Shown here: positions 26,001 to 32,000 of the stretch, piece after piece
Position numbering within the stretch: the stretch's first letter is position 1
Layout of the letters: each line of letters opens with the position of its first letter
Assembly: GCA_020002185.1 (NCBI GenBank)
Contig: CM034533.1
Location: 46,431,195 to 46,495,194 of the forward strand
DNA from: Paraescarpia echinospica
Lineage: Eukaryota > Annelida > Polychaeta > Sabellida > Siboglinidae
Direction of reading: 5' to 3'
Length of the DNA stretch: 64,000 nucleotides
Program-made: the position numbers and the translations under genes
The notes under the pieces: generated by a model
Told to the model about the DNA's origin: nothing
The model's database searches: none
The model's input: the letters and a program-made list of their open reading frames with translations, nothing else

Positions 26001-29000
26001 AGACTGGATTCCAGTGTAGCTGCGCTTTTGGTTATGCTGGGGATACATGTGAAAATGGCAAGTAGAACATTTCATAATTATACGTATTTGACAAATATCA
26101 CGATGGCGTTGTTTGTAAACTCTCAATTGTTAGTAGTAGAGGCAAAATCAAATGGGGCACTATGTCAGGTAGTCCGTGACAAGTAGCCTAAAGAGACATG
26201 GTATGTTCGTCTGCCCGGAATTAGCGGGCATAGTATATTTGTAACAGGAAGTCTGCTGTGTTGAACGTGGGAAAGTTGAACATCAAATTATATAGCAGTT
26301 AACTTTGCCTGATTCGTCCGTAACGACTACATCTGTCGGAACGGTGGCACCTGTATCAACACCTCTACATGTGTGCAGTTCACCTGTCCAGATGGCTACA
26401 TTGGTGCCATGCGTGAAACAGGTATTGTGGTGCGCAAAGTATGGTCTGTGTTCACGTTTGTCAAAACCATTGCTATAATTTCTAAAACACCTCATCATCT
26501 TGTCAAGCTCGAACCGTTTAAAGTAAATATTCTACAACATTAACAATGCCGCACATATCAAATTACAGACGATGGTGATTGTACTTAAATTGTAAAGGCA
26601 AATAAATAACTTTAAGAGACGGAGAAGTGCGGGATGAACAGCTGCCAGAACGGAGGCACATGTACCAATATCGCCACAAGCATACGCTGTTCCTGCCCAA
26701 ACAACTTCACAGGAATTTTTTTTTAAACTGGTACGTATATCATGACTAATGTGCACATAGATAGGCATCTTCCCGCGTCGATATTGTGCACTTGTAATAG
26801 GCGTAGCTTAACTTCTAGAAACGACTAATCGTTTTCGTGCAACATATACGAAATAATTGTGTACTATGTACATACGCCATAACGTATGTTAATAGAATAT
26901 GATATATGAGAATGATACTCCGCCATCGTCGCGTGCTGCCGGAATCGCACATGACGATGGCGGAGTAGCATGACTAACTGGTCATTGCCGCAAGCAGTGT
27001 CCGATACACAAATACTAATGTGTATTTATTGAACACGCTTAATTATTTGAGCAAATTCAAAAGTTGTGGACTATAATGAGTTACTAAAGTACGCTGGAAA
27101 TGCCATCTCGACACCCATCTCGCACACCATCAACACAGTGTTTGACACACTTACTCCATACGATGCGGTAGACAAAGGCATCCTGGTGGCACAACCGAAA
27201 CCAAAGAAACAGCTTGGCCCTTTGTCCAACCTCAGACGTATTGTACTTCTCAAGAGTATCCGCACATTGTTATCCACAGTGGTTCTCCGTCCCATCCAAA
27301 AGAAGGTCAACTAGTTCATCGGGCCGTACCAAAGCGGCTTCAAGCAGGGCCGCAGATGTGCGGGCAACGTATGGCGCCCAGTGGATGATAGTGTCTGTAG
27401 TAATGTCACGGCACTGGGATTTCTACAAGATGGGTATTGACATGTCCCGCGCATTTGACACCATACAACGCCGCAGAATATTACGCTGCGAAGAAATGAG
27501 CAGTGGAGATCCAGCAAGACGCAAGGACCCCTGCTTTGCGGCATAAAAGACGTGCAACATCGGTTCTTGCTGGGAAATATCGCTTTCCAGGCGTTCTGAA
27601 AAAAGTTGGATGCGTGGGCCCAAAATCCCTTTAGGCAAGCGAATTATGGTGTACGTTGCAATGGTCGTATCTGTAATGCTGTATAACTGTGGCAGCTGAT
27701 ACTTCAAAAACTGGATGCCTGCCACAGACGCCATCTGCGCTCATTACTGTGTATGCGGTGGCCAAACGGGATGATTTCGAATACAGATCTGTACGCGCGC
27801 TATGACTCAGAACCGCTGACACAAGCGAGTACGGAGAATGCGGAAGTCAATAATCGGCCACGTGTTACGCTTGCCCGAAGACAGACCTGCACAAATGGCT
27901 CTGCAGTTTGCCTTAATTGCTTCTACTTTCTAAACATTGCATGTAACATGAGCCCCGGTTAGTTAAAATTAGTTTTATTATGACCACCTGACCTGCCGCC
28001 AACCACTGATGTAGTGAGCGATTTCATAGGCCTAGTTTAAATTCAGAGTTTCGCAAAGCGATCAGCCAGGAGGTACTGCTGGCTGGCACTGACGTAATCA
28101 GCAGCAGCGAACCCTGGCGCGTGAGGATGGCTAGACCTATACTGCGCTCGGACCTCTGAGTGACGGGCATCAGGCTGAGATAGCGCAACGGCAACAAGAA
28201 TTAGAGAGAACTGGCGGAAGACCGCACTGGATGGAGGAACCTTTGTGCGGACTGATTGCATCATCAGGCATATATGTTGTTGTTTTGTGGACTCCGGTGT
28301 TGTGTTTGGGCGTACCATGTCCGTTTTGTTTATCGCCGCCCAAACAACTCTTCATCGTATCCATCTGTTATTAGTTGGCCAACTCGATTCAACCGTTACC
28401 ACATCGTCGACCACATATGTGACATTCCACCCTTACTTTCATTATTCAATAACAGCATAAAAAAATATAACATTACTATGTACCACAACCAATACATTCA
28501 CTGCGATTTTAAACATGCCATCATTGGCAGAGTTTTAAATGTTGTTATTACTGTTTTGTCAGAGGTGATTCCGTGTTCGGCTGTCACCTGTCTGAATGGA
28601 GGAACATGCGTGGACAGCGACGTCGGCTTCAGCTGCACCTGTGTATCTGGATACACCGGAACGAAATGTAAAACAGGTATGTCCCGCTTGACCTGGGTCC
28701 CCATACTAAATGTATTTTTAATCATCTAAATGTAACAACACCGAAGTGTAACTGGAAATTAGCCCACGTTTGCATATAATTTGCAATATGCAAGTTGTAG
28801 CTATAATAAAAATGAATTTTCGAAAGTGCATTATATACAAGAATAATATGAGTTGATTTTCGATTAACTTGCCAATAGGCAATTTTGTTGCACTTTAAAT
28901 GCGGTCTTTGAAACATCAAATGAGTTTGATCCACGTGCAACTAGGTTTGATACACGTAGAATCAAACTTCTAGTACTGCTAATACTTTTGGAATGTTGTG

Positions 29001-32000
29001 AGAGAGATATCGCGTAATTGAGACAGTTAAAAAACCCAGACATTATCATTCAGAAAATGTATACACATAGTCTACGTGTTTTCTCGGGTGACATCAAAAA
29101 TTACATTACTCTAAATTATGAATCATGCTGTTTTATCCAGAATTGCTATATTTGCAATTCTTAAAGCAATGATTATAATTTACTAATCTGTTCATGCTAT
29201 GTACATGTTGTTATTGTTTACATTTGCGGGGTGGCTCGCGTGCTAGCGACAACATATGTCTTAACGGGAGTCTCCCCGACCTTACACATTATTCATAATA
29301 CCAATGCATTAATGCATATAATGCATATGTTGACAAGGTCAAATAAATGGAATCTTGAATCTTGAATCTCCACCGAAAAGCCGAAGTTAACTATTCTCTT
29401 TCCCGGTTCATTTGTTTCTTAGACCAATTGCCCTTCGTCTAGTAATTGGCGATGCTTTTCAAATAACACAACGGTTGTGCTTTAGACTTACTTAAGTCCT
29501 CTTTAAATAATTTTTTCTTTTTTCTTGAGAAAACTTAAAGGTGAGCAACTCTGCAAATGACGCCATATATCTAATCAGAAAACGATGCTAAAATATCGTT
29601 GCATTCCGCACAGCTAGGTAGCTATCCAGGAAGGACATGTACTTTATTAAAATGATGGAACAATAACTTAAGAAAAGTGTATACCATAACGCTACATTTA
29701 AATATATGAGTGTATTTCCCTAGCCTGTGGACGAGGGAGTTTCTGAAGAAAAAAACCGTCCGGTATTGTTAATTTACATTATTTATTTGTTTATAGAAAT
29801 GACCGTGTGTGATGCGAATCCCTGTAAAAATGGCGGTCGCTGTGTCATCAAATCGGCGACAAATTTTGTCTGTGTCTGTCGGACGTGTGGCTGTCTGTCG
29901 GCTCCGCCTCTCACGCCCACATGTGACATTGGTAAGTTGTGTGGTCCTAGCGTCTTAGTAATCTAAACTACGTTACACCAACATATGGTTTGTTAGCATA
30001 AATTATTCTGCATGCATGAAACGTGAAATATTACTGCTAAATGTTGTTATGTTTTGATGTGACAAGACACAATAAATGTTCAGCACGTAGTGATATAGAC
30101 AATGTACAAATTCTGACAACAGATGAAACAACAATCTGCAAGGGTGCGTCTGCTGCCACCTACTACACGACGGCATTTCCCTACGACTGCCACAAATACC
30201 ATGAGTGCACACAAGAAGGAACCGTCGTTCAGAATAAGACTGTTAGCAACGGCGGCGTGTACAATCCCACCAACGGCCAAGCCACTGACATCAGCAAGCT
30301 AACATGTGCAACGTATGTAGGTTAGTACACATTCTGGTTTCCCGAAGCAATTATACAACAACAGGTCATCAACAGCATCAACAACAACCGATCCTGGGTT
30401 TCATGGCACTACTGTTGTTAAAGCTATTTATGCAACAGATATATCCAACTAGTATGTTGTCTAATAACTATTATAGTTGCTCCTATACTTTTACTTTTGG
30501 TACTATTGCTGGTGCCACTGATTTTAGTACTACTAGTTATAATGATGCTGCCATCATTACAACTTGTTGATATGTAGATAGTGAAGTGTTTATGTGTTGG
30601 GAATACGGGAAGGACGTGGATTCATTAAGCTACACATTATTATTTAAGGAGAGGAGATATTGAATGAAAACGATGTAGCGTACAAAGACACTATTGCTAG
30701 CAGTTGGAAACGCAGCCAATTAAAACGTGAGATAAATGTTTCCTTTGAAGGCGTAAACAGATGTGGTTGTATAAATGTTACAGTGCCAGATATATGCGAA
30801 GCCAACACTTGCAAGAACAGCGGCATATGTGCAGACACTCAGACTGGCTTCCAGTGCACGTGCGCTTTCGGCTTCGTTGGAGCCAACTGCGAAACGGGTA
30901 TGAGTACATTCGACTTAGTCTTTCATTTTAAGAATCAAACATGACTGCGTTCTTGTCGCAGCACTTCTGCGACAAGAACTTATAAAAGCTTGTCAGTGTC
31001 ATCATTCTGATCAATACCATTACATTGTCGGAGTAGGGCTGTAGTTATTGATTATGTAATTAATGACTTGTACCTTTGTGTGTAATATCGACATCAGTGA
31101 ATACACCAACAGTCGCTGGACAATTAAATGTATTAGCTCAAAGCTGATCACAATGTAGATTATATCAACCGAACATGTGTTAAAATTATATGCAATTTAT
31201 TTAATTCAGAAACGGAAAAATGTGCTGTAACCACGTGTGCGAATGGTGGTACATGTAGCAACACTACGACAGGCGTACTTTGCGACTGTCGAGATCACTT
31301 CACCGGGGCCAAGTGTGAAACTGGTATGTACTTGTACGACTACAACAATCATTCTGAACAAGTTCTACTTGTATGTACAACCAGCCCCCAATATATTACA
31401 GTCAGAGTGTATATTTTGTTGTAGGAATACTATTTGTTATATAGTATATTTTGTTGTTTTTGTTGATGTTTGTACTTGAGTAACAACTACTGTATTGTGG
31501 CATGCATTTGTTTTTGATATACTGGGACTAAAACACTAGAAAATTCACACGATGACTTACACCTTATTTCCTAACTAGTGATAACAATCGATTCGTAAAT
31601 GATCATGTGCCCTATATATCATCATAGCAACAACAATTCATAATCACCGTGACTCATATCATACCATCCATCGATTTATGTTTTCAGAGGTGATTCCTTG
31701 TTCTTCTATCACATGCCTGGAAGGTGGGACATGCGTCGATACAAACGTCGGATTCACATGCAACTGTGTGCCGGGATACAGCGGCACAACATGTGAAACA
31801 GGTGAGTATGTTACGTGTGTGCGTGTGCGCGTGTTGGGGGGGGTCTCTTTGCAAGTATGTGCTGGTGGGTTGTAATGTAATTTGGCGTAGCACGTTTACC
31901 TGAATCGTAAGAAAAACAGTTAGCAAAGTTTGCTGCACGAGAAATTGATACTGTCTCCGTGTCAGTTATGGGTTGTTTCCCCTTAAATTGTGTATGCGTA

